Of a stretch of DNA of 49,491 nt, positions 34,484-43,728 are shown piece after piece. This stretch comes from Acidimicrobiaceae bacterium (GTDB taxonomy: Bacteria; Actinomycetota; Acidimicrobiia; Acidimicrobiales; RAAP-2), in the NCBI GenBank assembly GCA_003167415.1, contig PMTF01000003.1, positions 1 through 49,491 on the forward strand, written 5' to 3'. Positions within the stretch are counted from its first letter, which is position 1; each line of letters begins with the position of its first letter. Made by a program: the position numbers and the translations under genes. The notes below the pieces were generated by a model. It searched no databases, was not told where the DNA came from, and saw only the letters and a program-made list of their open reading frames with translations.

Positions 34484-35038
34484 TCACACTTCTTTGGATT
34501 CGCCGGTCTCTAGTTCCGTGAATCGGAGTCCGTCCAGTGTAGCCCAGCGCGAATCGAGTGGCGCCTGGCACTCACAGGTCGCCTCGTTGCGGTCGATGCC
34601 GCAGAACGGGCAGAGTCCTTTGCAGTCCTCTCGACAGAGCGGGGCGAGAGGCAGGTCCAAGAAGATCGCGTCGTGCACCAGCGGGGCCAGATCGATGAAG
34701 TCGTCCTCGATCAGATAGACCTCTTCGTCCCCGACCTGACGATCGTGGACGAATCGTTCGTTCACGCTGACACTGCTCAGGCCCAAGACCGGCGTCGAAC
34801 AGCGCCGACAGACCCCGTGCCACGGCGCCTCGACCTGGCCCCGGGCGCGCAGTCCCCCGTTGAAGCTTTCCAGGCGCAGCTGCAGCCGCACGGTCGCCTC
34901 GGGAAAGACATCGGTCTCGGCCGGTCTCCGCGGGGGGAACTCGTGAGGTTCGTCAAAGGGTGCTTCGAAGGCGACCTCGGCGCGCGAGGGCACGTCGCGC
35001 AATAGTCGAGCGACGGGAACGAGGTAGGCCGAAGCCAC
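34484..35038 (-). CDS. DUF177/YceD family protein
   Basis: This 184-residue protein matches DUF177/YceD: an N-terminal barrel with VCRRC (about 88-92) and C-terminal LPLAPLCREDCKGLCPFCGIDRNEATCEC, a cysteine-rich segment with several C-x2-C pairs. YceD-type proteins are linked to 23S rRNA/50S assembly and are nearly always encoded next to rpmF, as here (33 nt apart). GTG 35038 follows the coiled-coil gene stop by 5 nt. Confidence 0.9.
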   Translation of the reverse strand: MASAYLVPVARLLRDVPSRAEVAFEAPFDEPHEFPPRRPAETDVFPEATVRLQLRLESFNGGLRARGQVEAPWHGVCRRCSTPVLGLSSVSVNERFVHDRQVGDEEVYLIEDDFIDLAPLVHDAIFLDLPLAPLCREDCKGLCPFCGIDRNEATCECQAPLDSRWATLDGLRFTELETGESKEV

Positions 35039-35043
35039 GGTCG

Positions 35044-35676
35044 CTAGAAGGCGTCCTGGTCGAAGAACGACGTCGTGTCCTCGATCCCGGTGGGCTCCTT
35101 GAAGTCGGGCGCGATTCCCGAGAGCTGTTCGTCGGTCTCGGCCTCTTCGATCAGCGACGTCGGCAGTCCCTGGGCGCTCAGGCGTTCGCGGCCCGAATGG
35201 GTGGTCTTGAGCAGTCGCTCCAGCACGATCTCGAAGCTGCCGAGCTTGCCGTCGATGAAGTCCTCGGACTGATTGATCATCTGGCGCGACTGGGCGTGCG
35301 CCTCGGCCACGATCTGTTGGGCCATCAGGCGGCTCTGGCGAACGATCTCGGTCTTGTCGACCATCCGGGCGGCCTCGGCGCGGACCTGATCCATCAGTTG
35401 CTGGGCCTTTTGCAGCTCGGCCGCCATCAACTCCTCGCGGTCGCGCAGGGCCCAGCGAGCTTCACGGATCTCGTCGGGCAGGCTCCGCAGGGCCTGCTCC
35501 AACAGTCCCATCACGTCGTCACGCGGAATCAGCGCCGAATTCGACAGCGGCATCTGCTTGGCGTTGGCCACCAGTTCGATGAGGTCGCGCAGATCGGACT
35601 CGATGTCACGGCGCACGTGGCGACCGGACGGCTCCTGGATCTCTTCGGGGTCGTCGTAACCGTCAAAGGACGTCAT
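35044..35676 (-). CDS. Coiled-coil protein, SepIVA-like (DivIVA-related)
   Basis: This 210-residue cytosolic protein has a central helical region (about 25-155) with a DivIVA-like coiled coil: REARWALRDREELMAAELQKAQQLM and later VRQSRLMAQQIVAEAHAQSRQM. In mycobacteria the gene in this position, between coaD/rsmD-like and DUF177/rnc-type genes, encodes SepIVA, a septal DivIVA-domain protein needed for cell division. Similarity is by layout and pattern, not by a motif I can prove. Both ends are polar and acidic. Its ATG overlaps the coaD stop by 4 nt. An ATP synthase b-subunit-like label would be a mis-hit from the coiled coil. Confidence 0.65.
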   Translation of the reverse strand: MTSFDGYDDPEEIQEPSGRHVRRDIESDLRDLIELVANAKQMPLSNSALIPRDDVMGLLEQALRSLPDEIREARWALRDREELMAAELQKAQQLMDQVRAEAARMVDKTEIVRQSRLMAQQIVAEAHAQSRQMINQSEDFIDGKLGSFEIVLERLLKTTHSGRERLSAQGLPTSLIEEAETDEQLSGIAPDFKEPTGIEDTTSFFDQDAF

Positions 35677-36161
35677 TGCCCACCTCCTGGAAACTTGCCG
35701 ATAAAGCGTTTGGCGACGGCGGCGGGCACGAAGGGCGAGACGTCGCCGCCGTAGCGCGCCACCTCGCGCAACAGGCGCGAGGCGATGAAAGAGTGCGTCG
35801 AACTCGACGGGATGAAGAGCGTCTCCACGCCCGAGAGCGACCGGTTCATCTGAGCCATTTGCAGCTCGCTCTCGAAGTCTGAGACGGCGCGGAGACCCTT
35901 CACGATCGCCGTGGCGTTGACGTCCTTGGCCACGTTCACCAGCAGCGTCGAGATCGAGACGATCCGGACGTTTTTCAGGTGCACCAGCGATTCGGCGATC
36001 ATGTCGCGGCGCTCGTCGAGGTCGAAGAGCGCCTCGGACTTCTGGGGGTTGCGAATGGCGGCGACCACGATCTCGTCGAAGATGTGCGACGCGCGCTCGA
36101 CGACTTCCAGGTGCCCGTTGTGGAAGGGATCAAAGGAGCCGGGGATGAGGCCAACGGTCAT
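35673..36161 (-). CDS. coaD: Phosphopantetheine adenylyltransferase
   Basis: This 162-residue nucleotidyltransferase catalyses the fourth step of coenzyme A synthesis. GSFDPFHNGHLEVVERA (8-24) holds the H14-x2-H17 motif, and SSSTHSFIASRLLREVA (about 118-134) the ISSTxxR-type motif. The enzyme is a hexamer in other bacteria. It overlaps rsmD by 4 nt upstream and the coiled-coil gene by 4 nt downstream. Confidence 0.96.
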   Translation of the reverse strand: MTVGLIPGSFDPFHNGHLEVVERASHIFDEIVVAAIRNPQKSEALFDLDERRDMIAESLVHLKNVRIVSISTLLVNVAKDVNATAIVKGLRAVSDFESELQMAQMNRSLSGVETLFIPSSSTHSFIASRLLREVARYGGDVSPFVPAAVAKRFIGKFPGGGQ

Positions 36162-36682
36162 GCGCCACCTTCGTCCGGTTCCAACATCGTTACGAGCGTA
36201 GTGCCGTAACGCTTGGTTTTGGTCACGATCCAGCCGGCCGGCGGCTCCATATGGCGATCGTTCTCGACCATCACCCGCCGGGCCGCGACGCCGTTCAACA
36301 CGCTCGAGAGGTCGAGCGGACCGTAGGGCGGATCGGCCAGGACGAGATCGAGGTCATCCGGCGGCGACCACACCGGCAACATGGCGCGCACGAAGACCGC
36401 CTCGGCGTCGAAGCCGAGCGGCTCGAGGTTCGACTTGACCGCCGCCAGACAGGCCGGGTCAGTGTCGACGAAGTAGACCTTGGCGGCGCCCCGGGACATC
36501 GCTTCGATGCCCATGGCGCCCGAGCCGCAGTAGAGATCGGCGACGACCAGGTCGTAGAGTCCGCCGCGACTCTCGAGCATCGAGAAGATCGCTTCGCGCG
36601 CGTAATCGGTCGTCGGGCGCACGGTCGACGGGAGCTTCGCCTTCAGCGGACGTCCCCGAGCCGACCCACCAATTACTCGCAT
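36158..36682 (-). CDS. rsmD: 16S rRNA (guanine966-N2)-methyltransferase RsmD
   Basis: This 174-residue protein starts MRVIGGSARGRPLKAK and RPTTDYAREAIFSML, both typical of RsmD. The SAM-binding glycine motif is VADLYCGSGAMGIEAMSRGA (about 43-62) and the catalytic motif is LADPPYGP. It methylates G966 of 16S rRNA. The rsmD-coaD pair is widely conserved. It lies 25 nt after recG. Confidence 0.95.
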   Translation of the reverse strand: MRVIGGSARGRPLKAKLPSTVRPTTDYAREAIFSMLESRGGLYDLVVADLYCGSGAMGIEAMSRGAAKVYFVDTDPACLAAVKSNLEPLGFDAEAVFVRAMLPVWSPPDDLDLVLADPPYGPLDLSSVLNGVAARRVMVENDRHMEPPAGWIVTKTKRYGTTLVTMLEPDEGGA

Positions 36683-36707
36683 CCCTCAAGGGTAGGTCGA
36701 GTACTCG

Positions 36708-38918
36708 TCACGACTTGAACAAGTAGTCGGCTTCTTCATCGTCGATAAATAGGCGTAGTTCGTCAACCATCTCGGGCTCGGCGTCCAGTCCGTCGACCCT
36801 CACCATCGTGTCGGCCACCCGCTGGGCGGCGATCAATAAGTCCTCGTCACGGCGGAGAGATGCCAGGTGCAGGTCGCTGCGTCCTCGTTGGCGCGAGCCC
36901 AAAAGCGTCCCCTCACCCCGCAGATCAAGGTCAATCTCGGCCAGCGCGAAGCCGTCGTTGGAATCGACGAGGGCCTGCAAGCGAATCGCGCCCTCGTCGG
37001 TCGGTGAGGTGCCCAACAGGTAGCAGTAACTCTGTACGTCGCTACGCCCGACCCGCCCGCGCAACTGGTGCAACTGGGCCAGACCGAATCGCCACGCGTC
37101 CTCGATGACGATGACGCTGGCCTCGGGAACGTCGACGCCGACTTCAATCACCACCGTGGCGACGAGTACGTCGATTTCGCCGGCGCGAAACTGCGCCATC
37201 ACTTCATCTTTTTCCGGTCCCTTCATCTGGCCGTGCAGGAGACCGACCGCGAGTCCGCGCAACTCCTCGAGCGCGAGACGGGTGCGCTCTTCGACCGCGC
37301 TCTTCGCTTCCACCCGTTCGGAGTCCTCGACGAGGGGGCAGATCACGTAGGCCCGTCGACCGAGGGCGACCTCGTCGCGCACCCGCTGCCAGCAACTGGC
37401 GACTTCCAGGTCGCCCTTCGCCCAGAACGTCTCGATCGGCAGGCGCCCCTGGGGCATCTCGTCCAACACCGAGATGTCCAGGTCGCCGAAGACGACCATG
37501 GCCGCCGTGCGCGGAATAGGCGTGGCGGTCATCACCAACAGGTCCGGGTCGGCCGCCTCGTCCGAGCGCTCGCGGCCCTTGTCGCGCAACGCCGCGCGTT
37601 GTTCGACGCCAAAACGGTGCTGCTCGTCGATCACGATGACCCCGAGCGCGCGAAAGCGCACGTCGTCACTCAACAACGCGTGCGTGCCGACCACGATGTC
37701 GATCGAACCGTCGCGCAGTCCGTCCAACACGCTCTGGCGGTCCTTCGCCCGGACCCGACCGGTGAGCAGTTGAATGGATAACGGCCGTTCGCCGCCCAGC
37801 ACCGCAGGGTCCGCTTTGGTGAGACCCTCTAAGTCCTTGCGCAGTGACGCCAGGTGTTGTTCGGCCAATACCTCGGTCGGCGCCATCAGCGTGCCCTGTC
37901 GATTCCCGTCGATCGAGGCCAACAACGCCGTCAACGCGACGACAGTCTTGCCCGACCCGACGTCACCCTGGAGCAACCGATGCATCGGCAACGGCGACGA
38001 GAGGTCCGCGGCGATCTCTCCCAGCACCCGTCGCTGGGCGTTCGTGAGGGCAAAGTGATGGCCGACCAGAAATCGACGCACGAGCGACGACGACCCGTCA
38101 GCGAGCGCCCCCGGCCCGACGTCGAGGTCTTCGACGTTGATCGGATGACGAATGCCGGCCGACGACTCCTCGAGGCGACGACGTCGAAGCGCGAGGAGTA
38201 GCTGCAGACGCAAGAACTCGTCGAAGGCCAGGCGTCGACGCGCCGGTACGGTGTCGGCGTACTCCGCGGGCAGGTGAATCCCCCAGTACGACGCGGTGCG
38301 ATCGACGAGGTCGAGTTCACTGCGAACGACTTCGGGCACCGGATCGAGCAGCGGTCCGGCGCGGCGCAGGCTCTCGTCGATGAAGCCGCCGATCTCCCAA
38401 CTGGTGAGGCCGGTCTTGCCCGAGGCCGGATAGATCGGCACCACCCGACCGATTCGCGAGGCGTCTCGTTCGTCGCCCGACGCGCCGATGATGACGTCCA
38501 CCACCGGGTTCGTCATCTGGCGCTGACCCTTGTAGTCCGTCACCTTTCCGAAGAACAGCGCCTGGACGCCGACCGGGAGCTGGCGTTCGCGCCAGGCCTG
38601 ATTGAAGAAGACGACCTTGAACGAACCACTCTCGTCACTGACGCTCGCCTCGACCATGATGCGGCCGTTCTTCGTGCGACGGCCGTTGATCTTGGTCACC
38701 TCGCCGAACACCGCGGCCTCTTCACCGACGGTGAGGTCCGAGAGGTCCACGCGCTTGGTGCGGTCGATGTAGCGACGGGGATAGATGGTGAGGAGATCGA
38801 AGACGTTCTCGATGCCCATCGACGCCAAGGCGGCGGTGCGCTTCTCGCCGATGTGGCGCAGTTGGCTAACGGGTATTTCGCCTAACTGGCGTAGTCGGCG
38901 CGGCGCCGTCTCGTTCAC
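36708..38918 (-). CDS. recG: ATP-dependent DNA helicase RecG
   Basis: This 736-residue protein has an N-terminal wedge/OB domain (about 55-190), then helicase lobes: RLLQGDVGSGKTVVALTALLA (Walker A, near 310-330), IVIDEQHRFGVEQR (DExH box), VMTATPIPRTAAM (motif III) and QLRGRVGRSDVQSYCYLL (motif VI). RecG remodels stalled forks and Holliday junctions. GTG 38918 overlaps the DAK2 gene stop by 4 nt. It is slightly longer than E. coli RecG. Confidence 0.96.
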   Translation of the reverse strand: MNETAPRRLRQLGEIPVSQLRHIGEKRTAALASMGIENVFDLLTIYPRRYIDRTKRVDLSDLTVGEEAAVFGEVTKINGRRTKNGRIMVEASVSDESGSFKVVFFNQAWRERQLPVGVQALFFGKVTDYKGQRQMTNPVVDVIIGASGDERDASRIGRVVPIYPASGKTGLTSWEIGGFIDESLRRAGPLLDPVPEVVRSELDLVDRTASYWGIHLPAEYADTVPARRRLAFDEFLRLQLLLALRRRRLEESSAGIRHPINVEDLDVGPGALADGSSSLVRRFLVGHHFALTNAQRRVLGEIAADLSSPLPMHRLLQGDVGSGKTVVALTALLASIDGNRQGTLMAPTEVLAEQHLASLRKDLEGLTKADPAVLGGERPLSIQLLTGRVRAKDRQSVLDGLRDGSIDIVVGTHALLSDDVRFRALGVIVIDEQHRFGVEQRAALRDKGRERSDEAADPDLLVMTATPIPRTAAMVVFGDLDISVLDEMPQGRLPIETFWAKGDLEVASCWQRVRDEVALGRRAYVICPLVEDSERVEAKSAVEERTRLALEELRGLAVGLLHGQMKGPEKDEVMAQFRAGEIDVLVATVVIEVGVDVPEASVIVIEDAWRFGLAQLHQLRGRVGRSDVQSYCYLLGTSPTDEGAIRLQALVDSNDGFALAEIDLDLRGEGTLLGSRQRGRSDLHLASLRRDEDLLIAAQRVADTMVRVDGLDAEPEMVDELRLFIDDEEADYLFKS

Positions 38919-40552
38919 TCGATGCCGAAGTAATAGGGGTAGAGCGGCTGGCCCCCGTGATGGACTTCGACCGCGACGCCCGGGTACTCGTCGGCGAGGA
39001 ACTCGGTGATGCGCCGAGTGTTCGCGGGCGACGATCCCTCGCCTTCAATGATGGTGAGCAGTTCGTGGTTGGGCGTGATGAGCTCGTTCAACAGGCGATT
39101 GCTGGCCCCGGCAATGGAGTGATCGATGGAACGAACCCCTTTGGGGGAAAGTCCGATCCAGTCGCCGACGTGCACCTCGCCGACGTCGGTGGTCGTGTCG
39201 CGCACCGCCTGGGTCACTTCGCCGGCCACCACGTTGCAGGCCGACGCACTCATCAAGGCCGCGTTCTCCTCGGCCGAGGCGTCGGGGTCGTATTCGAGCA
39301 GAGCGGCGAACCCTTCGACGATCGAATCGGTCGGCACAACGGTCACGGTCTGCTCGACCAGACCGTTGACTTGTTCGGCGACCGGACGAATGTTCTTGTT
39401 GTTCGGCAGCAAGACGACCTGTTGAGAGCCGGTGGCCTCGACGGCCGCGACGAGGTCGGCGGTCGACGGGTTCATTGACTGACCGCCCGCGACGAGGACG
39501 CGAACGCCCAGGGAGCGAAAGATCCGACCGACGCCTTCACCGACGACCACCGCGACGACCGACGTCGTGGGGGCCGCGTCCGGTTCTACGTCGAGCTGCG
39601 CAGCACCCCCCTCGCGAACCCAACGTTCCTCGATGACCTGCTCCGAGAGGTCGGTCACGCGGATGTTACGAGGTCGTCCGGCGTCGAGGGCCGCCTCGAC
39701 GGCCGTGCCGATGTTGTCGGTGTGGATGTGGCAGTTGTAGATGCCGTCGCCGCCGACGATGACGATGGAGTCGCCGATGCCCGACCAGACTTCGCGAAAG
39801 GCGTGCATCTTGTCGTTCTCGGCCTCGAGGAAGTACATGACTTCGTAGCGCAAGTCGGCGATCGTCGATTCGCGGGCCTCGGTCTCTTCGCGCACGTGCA
39901 CGGTGATGGAGTCGGCCGACGGCGCGATGGGCAACGGATCGTGCGCGACGACGCTGCACAGCGCGTCGAAAAGCAACAACAAGCCCGTGCCCCCGGAGTC
40001 GACCACGCCGGCCTGCTTCAACACCGGGAGCTGCTCGGGCGTGAAGGCCAGCGCGTCCTTGGCGCGGTCACGCGCGGAACGCACCAGCTCGATCAGCGTC
40101 TCGCAGTGGGCGCGCGCTCCCTCGGCGGCGGCGCGCGCTATGGAGAGCATCGTGCCTTCGACGATGCGCACGACGGCCTGGCGGGCCAAGACGTCGGCGT
40201 TCTCGAGCGACTCGGCCAGAAGATCGGCCGACACGTCGCCCTTGATCGGAAACTTCGCGACCAGACCGCGAAGCATCTGGGAGAGGATGACGCCGGAGTT
40301 GCCGCGCGCGCCCATGAGCGAACCGTGGGCGATGGCCTTGCAGACCTCGGACATCTCCGCGTCGTCGGCCAAGGGGCCAAGTTCTGCGGCGACGGACTCG
40401 ATGGTGAGCGTCATATTGGTCCCGGTGTCGCCGTCGGGCACCGGATAGACGTTGAGTCGATTGATGACATCCTTATGAGAACGCAGGAGTTCGGAGTAGG
40501 TGGCGATCGTTGAACGCAGTTCGCGGGCGGACAGCGTCAACGGAGAGGTCAT
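38915..40552 (-). CDS. DAK2-domain protein, FakA/YloV-like fatty-acid kinase subunit
   Basis: This 545-residue protein has a DhaL-type kinase domain first (about 8-200) with NRLNVYPVPDGDTGTNM, whose aspartates bind Mg-ATP, and MGARGNSGVILSQMLRG. The middle and C-terminal parts (VLLPNNKNIRPVAEQV) match YloV/FakA. In Gram-positive bacteria FakA with FakB phosphorylates exogenous fatty acids to acyl-phosphates, the same intermediate that PlsX makes. No separate fakB/degV gene is visible here. The gene is divergent from rpmB. It leads the long minus-strand operon and overlaps recG, as in many Firmicutes and actinobacteria. Confidence 0.88.
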   Translation of the reverse strand: MTSPLTLSARELRSTIATYSELLRSHKDVINRLNVYPVPDGDTGTNMTLTIESVAAELGPLADDAEMSEVCKAIAHGSLMGARGNSGVILSQMLRGLVAKFPIKGDVSADLLAESLENADVLARQAVVRIVEGTMLSIARAAAEGARAHCETLIELVRSARDRAKDALAFTPEQLPVLKQAGVVDSGGTGLLLLFDALCSVVAHDPLPIAPSADSITVHVREETEARESTIADLRYEVMYFLEAENDKMHAFREVWSGIGDSIVIVGGDGIYNCHIHTDNIGTAVEAALDAGRPRNIRVTDLSEQVIEERWVREGGAAQLDVEPDAAPTTSVVAVVVGEGVGRIFRSLGVRVLVAGGQSMNPSTADLVAAVEATGSQQVVLLPNNKNIRPVAEQVNGLVEQTVTVVPTDSIVEGFAALLEYDPDASAEENAALMSASACNVVAGEVTQAVRDTTTDVGEVHVGDWIGLSPKGVRSIDHSIAGASNRLLNELITPNHELLTIIEGEGSSPANTRRITEFLADEYPGVAVEVHHGGQPLYPYYFGIE

Positions 40553-40631
40553 CGGTTGGTAATGCTACAATGGACCTTCGGTTTAGACCGGTGGCGCCAT
40601 CGGGCGTCGGCAACCAAGGAGAACGTTCGTC

Positions 40632-40841
40632 ATGGCATCCGTCTGCGAAATCTGCGGTAAGAAGCCGTCGTTCGGCATGAACGTCTCTCACTCGCACCGT
40701 CGCACCAAGCGACGTTGGAACCCGAACATCCAGCGCGTGCGCGCCATGGTCGGTGGCACGCCGAAGCGAATGAACGTCTGCACCGGCTGTATTCGATCGG
40801 GCAAGGTCACCAAGCCCGTTCGTCGCAACGTCGACGCCTAG
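40632..40841 (+). CDS. rpmB: 50S ribosomal protein L28, zinc-binding type
   Basis: This 69-residue protein starts [31 protein letters not shown], typical L28, with C-x2-C pairs at 5-8 and in [12 protein letters not shown]. The cysteine pairs mark the zinc-dependent form. A strong AAGGAG site precedes the ATG. The divergent 79-bp gap to the DAK2 gene contains a TACAAT (40566-40571) as a possible -10 and a small CGGT/ACCG hairpin in the leader. Its end lies 1 bp from the convergent thiL stop. Confidence 0.96.
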   Translation: MASVCEICGKKPSFGMNVSHSHRRTKRRWNPNIQRVRAMVGGTPKRMNVCTGCIRSGKVTKPVRRNVDA

Positions 40842-40842
40842 T

Positions 40843-41796
40843 TCAGAGCTGGTGCTGCCAGCCCCGACGTTCGAACTCTTCTCCCCGTAACGTCCTCTGG
40901 GTTACGTCCTTCACCACGACGCCAATCTTTAAAGGAGCGCGAAGTCCTCGGTCCTGAAAGACCAGTCGCAGACGGGCCGCGTCGTCGGCGGCGATCAACA
41001 GTTCGTAGTCCTCTCCCCCGCTGATCGCCTCGTCCATGGTCGCGCCGTCGGCCACGGGTACGTCACTTAACACGAAGCCCACGCCCGAGGCGTCGGCGAA
41101 TCGGTGCAGGTCCAGACCGAGCCCGTCGCTGAGATCCATCATGGCGTGAGCGCCGGCGCCGCGCGCGGCCATGCCTTCGACGAGGCGCGGCCACGGTCGT
41201 CGGTGCGCGACCACGAGTTCATCCGAAAGAGACGCGCCGGCCCGGCGACGGCGAAGTCCCGCGGCCGATCGACCGAGTGCGCCGGTGACCAAGAGTTCGT
41301 CGCCGGGCTGAGCGCCCGAACGGTAGAGCGCCCCACGGCCGGGGCACTCGCCAAAGACCGTGACCGCGACCGTCACGTCGCGACCTTGCGCCAGGTCCCC
41401 GCCGACGATCGGGCAGTTGGTCACGATCGAGGCGTCGGCCATGCCGCGATGCAACTCCTCGAGGTCGGTCCCTTCGGGAGCGGTGACCGCGACGACGCAG
41501 CCTCGAGGACGCGCTCCCATGGCGGCCAAGTCCGAGACCGCGGCGGCCACCGCTTTGAACCCGAGGTCCTCTAATGGGAAGTATTCGGAATCGAGATGGA
41601 CACCGAGAACGGCGACGTCCGTGCTGATCACAGCCTGTCCCACGAACGGCGCGAGCACCGCGGCGTCGTCACCGATGTGACGCTCACCCATCGGGATCTT
41701 GCTCTGTCCGACTATTTGGGCGATACGCTCAATAACGTCATCTTCACGGCGGGAGTAAACCCCTTCGGGGACTGTTGGGTCAGTCGGCGTGGGCAT
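40843..41796 (-). CDS. thiL: Thiamine-monophosphate kinase
   Basis: This 317-residue protein of the PurM-like ATPase superfamily phosphorylates thiamine monophosphate to the diphosphate cofactor. IGDDAAVLAPFVGQAVISTDV (about 41-61) gives the Mg-binding aspartates. VSDLAAMGARPRGCVVA is the second motif, followed by IVGGDLAQGRDVTVAVTVFGE, and MMDLSDGLGLDLHRFADAS near 215. All are intact. The thiL-rpmB-DAK2-recG-rsmD-coaD neighbourhood matches actinobacterial chromosomes. No TPP riboswitch is visible in the 62-bp divergent gap to pckG. Confidence 0.94.
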   Translation of the reverse strand: MPTPTDPTVPEGVYSRREDDVIERIAQIVGQSKIPMGERHIGDDAAVLAPFVGQAVISTDVAVLGVHLDSEYFPLEDLGFKAVAAAVSDLAAMGARPRGCVVAVTAPEGTDLEELHRGMADASIVTNCPIVGGDLAQGRDVTVAVTVFGECPGRGALYRSGAQPGDELLVTGALGRSAAGLRRRRAGASLSDELVVAHRRPWPRLVEGMAARGAGAHAMMDLSDGLGLDLHRFADASGVGFVLSDVPVADGATMDEAISGGEDYELLIAADDAARLRLVFQDRGLRAPLKIGVVVKDVTQRTLRGEEFERRGWQHQL

Positions 41797-41817
41797 GAAC
41801 CTGGTTCGCCAGGAGAA

Positions 41818-41835
41818 CGTCGCGATGTGGCGACG
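41818..41835 (+). promoter_or_regulatory. Inverted repeat in the pckG leader
   Basis: CGTCGC and GCGACG form a 6-bp perfect stem around a 6-nt loop (GATGTG), ending 23 nt before the pckG GTG and 22 nt from the thiL ATG. It could be an operator shared by the divergent genes or an mRNA hairpin. There is no T-tract. Confidence 0.3.
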
Positions 41836-41858
41836 CCTTATGAGTGGAGGAACCCAAC

Positions 41859-43664
41859 GTGTCGTACCCGACCCAACACAAAAAGCTCATTTCGTGGGTG
41901 GAAGAGATCGCGCGGCTCACAACCCCCGATCGTATCCACTGGTGCGACGGATCGGACCAGGAGTACGACGATCTGTGCCAGCTCCTCGTCGATCACGGAA
42001 CCTTTACCCGGCTTTCTCCGACCAAGCGACCGAATAGTTACTACGCCACGTCGGACCCCAGTGACGTAGCGCGCGTTGAGGACCGCACGTACATCTGCTC
42101 CAAGGACGAGAAGGACGCGGGGCCGACGAACAATTGGCGCGAACCGAGCGAGATGCGTGAGGTTCTCACGGATCTCTTCAGGGGATCGATGAAGGGACGC
42201 ACGATGTACGTCGTGCCCTTCTCCATGGGGCCGCTGGGATCGAACATCAGCCACGTCGGCGTCGAGGTCACCGACTCGGCCTACGTCGCGGTCAACATGA
42301 AGATCATGACCCGCATGGGCCGCGGCGCGCTCGAGGTGCTCGGCGAGGACGGCGAATTCGTGCCGTGCCTGCACTCGGTGGGCATGCCGCTCAACGAGGG
42401 CCAGGCGGACGTGAAGTGGCCGTGCAACGCCGACGACAAGTACATCGTGCACTTCCCGGAGACCCGCGAGATCATCTCCTACGGTTCGGGCTACGGCGGC
42501 AACGCCCTCCTGGGCAAGAAGTGCTTCGCCCTGCGCATCGCTTCGGTGCTGGCGCGTGACGACGGCTGGCTGGCCGAGCACATGTTGGTCCTGAAACTCA
42601 CCAACCCGGCCGGCGAATCGCGCTTCGTGACCGGCGCGTTTCCGAGCGCCTGCGGCAAGACCAACCTCGCGATGCTGGTGCCGACGTTGCCGGGCTGGAA
42701 GGTCGAAACCGTCGGCGACGACATCTGCTGGATGAAGCCCGACTCCGAGGGACGGCTCCGCGCGATCAATCCCGAGGCCGGTTTCTTCGGCGTGGCGCCC
42801 GGTACCAACATGGTGACGAATCCCAACGCGATGCTCTCGGTCGAGGCCAACACCATATTTACCAATACCGCCATCACGCCCGACGGCGACATCTGGTGGG
42901 AGGGCATGGGCGACCCGCCCGAAGGGCTGATCGACTGGAAGGGCCAGCTGTGGTCCAAGGACCTCGGTACCCCGGCGGCGCACCCCAACTCTCGCTTCAC
43001 CGCCCCGGCCGCCCAGGACCCGGCGATCGCCGCGGAGTGGGAAGATCCCGCCGGCGTGCCGATCGACGCGATCCTTTTCGGCGGCCGACGCGCCAGCGTC
43101 ATTCCGCTGATCTTCCAATCACGCAACTGGGACCACGGTGTCTTCTTGGGATCAATCCTTTCCTCGGAGACGACCGCCGCGGCGACCGGCGCCGTCGGCA
43201 AGTTGCGACGGGACCCCTTCGCGATGCTCCCCTTCTGCGGCTACAACATGGCCGACTACTTCGCTCACTGGCTGACGTTCTCCGAGCGCTTCGACGAGGA
43301 CAAGTTGCCGAAGATCTTCTATGTCAACTGGTTCCGCAAGGGAACTGACGGACGCTGGCTTTGGCCCGGCTACGGCGAGAACAGTCGCGTGCTCGAATGG
43401 GTCTTCGAGCGCACCGCCGGTCGCGGCGACGCCGTCGAGACGCCGATCGGCTTCGTGCCCTCAATGAGCGCGCTCAACGTCGAGGGACTCAACGTCACCG
43501 CGGCGGACATGAGCGAACTGTTGACGGTCCACAACGACGAGTGGCGTCACGAGGTGCCCAGGATCCGCGAACACTTCGCCGAGTTCGGTGACGAATTGCC
43601 CGCGAAACTCCACGCCGAAGTCGATCGACTCGAAGCGAAACTGGTACAGACGACCTCCGTTTGA
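41859..43664 (+). CDS. pckG: Phosphoenolpyruvate carboxykinase (GTP)
   Basis: This 601-residue protein converts oxaloacetate and GTP to PEP, linking the TCA cycle to gluconeogenesis. [17 protein letters not shown] carries the kinase P-loop with the hyper-reactive cysteine of GTP-type enzymes. [34 protein letters not shown] and [15 protein letters not shown] are family blocks. I choose GTG 41859, 8 nt after GGAGG; GTG 41844 is in frame but overlaps that site. The GTP type is the usual one in actinobacteria. fumC elsewhere in the window is a pathway neighbour but is not linked. Confidence 0.96.
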   Translation: MSYPTQHKKLISWVEEIARLTTPDRIHWCDGSDQEYDDLCQLLVDHGTFTRLSPTKRPNSYYATSDPSDVARVEDRTYICSKDEKDAGPTNNWREPSEMREVLTDLFRGSMKGRTMYVVPFSMGPLGSNISHVGVEVTDSAYVAVNMKIMTRMGRGALEVLGEDGEFVPCLHSVGMPLNEGQADVKWPCNADDKYIVHFPETREIISYGSGYGGNALLGKKCFALRIASVLARDDGWLAEHMLVLKLTNPAGESRFVTGAFPSACGKTNLAMLVPTLPGWKVETVGDDICWMKPDSEGRLRAINPEAGFFGVAPGTNMVTNPNAMLSVEANTIFTNTAITPDGDIWWEGMGDPPEGLIDWKGQLWSKDLGTPAAHPNSRFTAPAAQDPAIAAEWEDPAGVPIDAILFGGRRASVIPLIFQSRNWDHGVFLGSILSSETTAAATGAVGKLRRDPFAMLPFCGYNMADYFAHWLTFSERFDEDKLPKIFYVNWFRKGTDGRWLWPGYGENSRVLEWVFERTAGRGDAVETPIGFVPSMSALNVEGLNVTAADMSELLTVHNDEWRHEVPRIREHFAEFGDELPAKLHAEVDRLEAKLVQTTSV

Positions 43665-43728
43665 CGAAGCGGTCGAGAGGCCGTGCTAGACAGTCGGGCA
43701 GTCGTTCGCGACGTCTGAGGAGGCCACG

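Noticed and set aside
41838-43118. A 426-codon frame on the minus strand across pckG
   Set aside because: It is antisense to pckG, rich in Arg, His and Val with no family pattern; pckG has complete conserved motifs.
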